Source: Sulfobacillus benefaciens (GTDB lineage: Bacteria > Bacillota > Sulfobacillia > Sulfobacillales > Sulfobacillaceae). Taken from it: a stretch of 63,884 bases of DNA. Position 1 is the first letter of the stretch. Each line of letters begins with the position of its first letter. The translations under genes and the position numbers were made by a program. The notes below the pieces were generated by a model. The model was not told the DNA's origin, made no database searches, and saw only the letters and a program-made list of their open reading frames with translations. Shown piece after piece: positions 63,183 through 63,884 of the stretch. Where the stretch lies: the NCBI GenBank assembly GCA_003023725.1, contig PXYT01000015.1, positions 1 to 63,884 of the forward strand. The letters run 5' to 3'.

Positions 63183-63884
63183 ATGCTAGCAGCAGTTTTG
63201 CATGCGCCGCACGACGTGAGAATTGAGGATAGACCAGAACCCGGCCGCTTATCTCCCGGATTTGTGCGCGTCGCCGTGCGTGCTGTCGGGATTTGTGGGT
63301 CTGATGTGCATTATTACGAGCAGGGGCGTATTGGAGACTTTGTGTTGCGAGAACCGATGGTCCTCGGACATGAAGCCGCAGGAGTGGTGGAGGAAGCGCC
63401 CACTGACAGTGCATTGCAAGTCGGGCAAGTGGTGGCGCTCGAGCCAGGGATTCCGTGTGGCCGTTGCGTCTATTGCCGGACCGGCCACTATAATCTCTGT
63501 CCGACCGTGCAGTTTTTAGCCACGCCTCCAGTGGATGGGGCGATGCAAGAGGTGGTGACACACCCAGTCGATTTTGTCTATGCAGCGGGAGAACTGACGC
63601 CTGACGAAGCCTCTTTAGCGGAACCGTTATCAGTGGGGATCTATGCGGTACGCCGCTGTGGAGTGCAATTGGGAGAGCGGGTGGCGGTTATCGGAGCGGG
63701 CCCTATCGGTGTATTAGCCGCACTCGCGGCAGAAGGGCAAGGTGCGTCGGTCGGGATTGTGGATATTGATGAGTCGCGGCGGCGTGCGGCTCAGGACACA
63801 GGTCTTCGCGCAGCAGAACTCGGGAGCATGGAGGGGGAGGCGTACGCTGTTGTCTTGGAATGCACAGGCACGAAGGCGGGGATT
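63183..63884 (+). CDS. Zn-dependent medium-chain dehydrogenase, sorbitol/xylitol dehydrogenase-like (cut by window end)
   Basis: The first 234 codons of an MDR-family polyol dehydrogenase; no stop before the window ends. The catalytic zinc site is seen in GICGSDVHYYE (Cys) and GHEAAG (His-Glu), the structural zinc loop in CGRCVYCRTGHYNLC, and the NAD-binding Rossmann turn in VIGAGPIGVLAA. Typical substrates are sorbitol, xylitol, L-arabinitol or L-idonate/gulonate-type acids; the uronate context does not decide. ATG 63183 has GGGGGAGGA 7 nt upstream, directly after the xylA remnant. Confidence 0.87.
   Translation, partial: MLAAVLHAPHDVRIEDRPEPGRLSPGFVRVAVRAVGICGSDVHYYEQGRIGDFVLREPMVLGHEAAGVVEEAPTDSALQVGQVVALEPGIPCGRCVYCRTGHYNLCPTVQFLATPPVDGAMQEVVTHPVDFVYAAGELTPDEASLAEPLSVGIYAVRRCGVQLGERVAVIGAGPIGVLAALAAEGQGASVGIVDIDESRRRAAQDTGLRAAELGSMEGEAYAVVLECTGTKAGI

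Noticed and set aside
1-63884. CRISPR arrays, tRNA and rRNA genes
   Set aside because: I saw no regularly spaced repeats and no clover-leaf or rRNA-like stretches; a computed scan would be needed to exclude a single tRNA.

Overview
The window reads as a chromosomal segment of a moderately GC-rich Firmicute-like bacterium. I would guess a Sulfobacillus-type acidophile or moderate thermophile, but this is inference from gene content and not proven by any marker gene. Supporting signs are strong AGGAGG-type ribosome sites, frequent GTG/TTG starts, lipoprotein-type solute-binding proteins, a DabAB inorganic-carbon pump next to sugar and purine catabolism, and an IS110 remnant. Dense catabolic operons are separated by 0.3-1.9 kb stretches that look like decayed genes. 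No rRNA, tRNA, CRISPR array or intact transposon was found.

Layout. (1) 1-4.6 kb: sparse region with a DUF302-like protein, a 69-aa conserved small protein and an EAL-PAS c-di-GMP phosphodiesterase. (2) 4.8-12.6 kb: L-arabinose module. araB-araE (minus) diverges from araD-araA (plus) across a 465-bp control region with AraR-like boxes, and an AraR-type regulator (GntR head, LacI body) follows. (3) 13.9-28.6 kb: purine and hydantoin-type N-heterocycle module. It has an NCS1 permease, a metal-dependent amidohydrolase, an AllG/DUF1116 homologue, a benzoylformate-decarboxylase-like TPP enzyme, a three-subunit molybdenum hydroxylase of xanthine dehydrogenase type, a PucR regulator, a PuuE-like deacetylase-fold enzyme and an 8-oxoguanine-deaminase-like amidohydrolase. 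(4) 29.2-36.6 kb: inorganic-carbon island, all minus strand: DUF6671, a carbonic-anhydrase-like protein lacking the zinc ligands, a histidine phosphatase, then dabB-dabA.

(5) 38.4-48.4 kb: sugar module. A class I mannose-6-phosphate isomerase diverges from an Rbs/Lsr-type ABC importer (SBP, ATPase, permease), an LsrF-like class I aldolase, an FGGY kinase, a DeoR-family regulator and a PfkB kinase with an altered catalytic motif. A ROK kinase follows after a gap. The substrate is unknown. (6) 48.6-63.9 kb: glucuronoxylan module. A Dpp/Opp-type ABC importer with an embedded NIF3/DUF34 gene is followed by a GntR/FCD regulator, GH3, GH67 alpha-glucuronidase, an SDR D-mannonate oxidoreductase, a decayed xylA and a medium-chain dehydrogenase cut by the window end.

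Together the genes describe a mixotroph able to use plant-derived pentoses and uronic acids and purines while holding an energy-coupled bicarbonate/CO2 uptake system. The best candidates for undescribed biology are the DabAB-linked pseudo-carbonic-anhydrase/DUF6671 operon, the purine cluster pairing a lone AllG with a TPP decarboxylase, and the sugar operon combining Lsr-like and PfkB/ROK/ManA enzymes.
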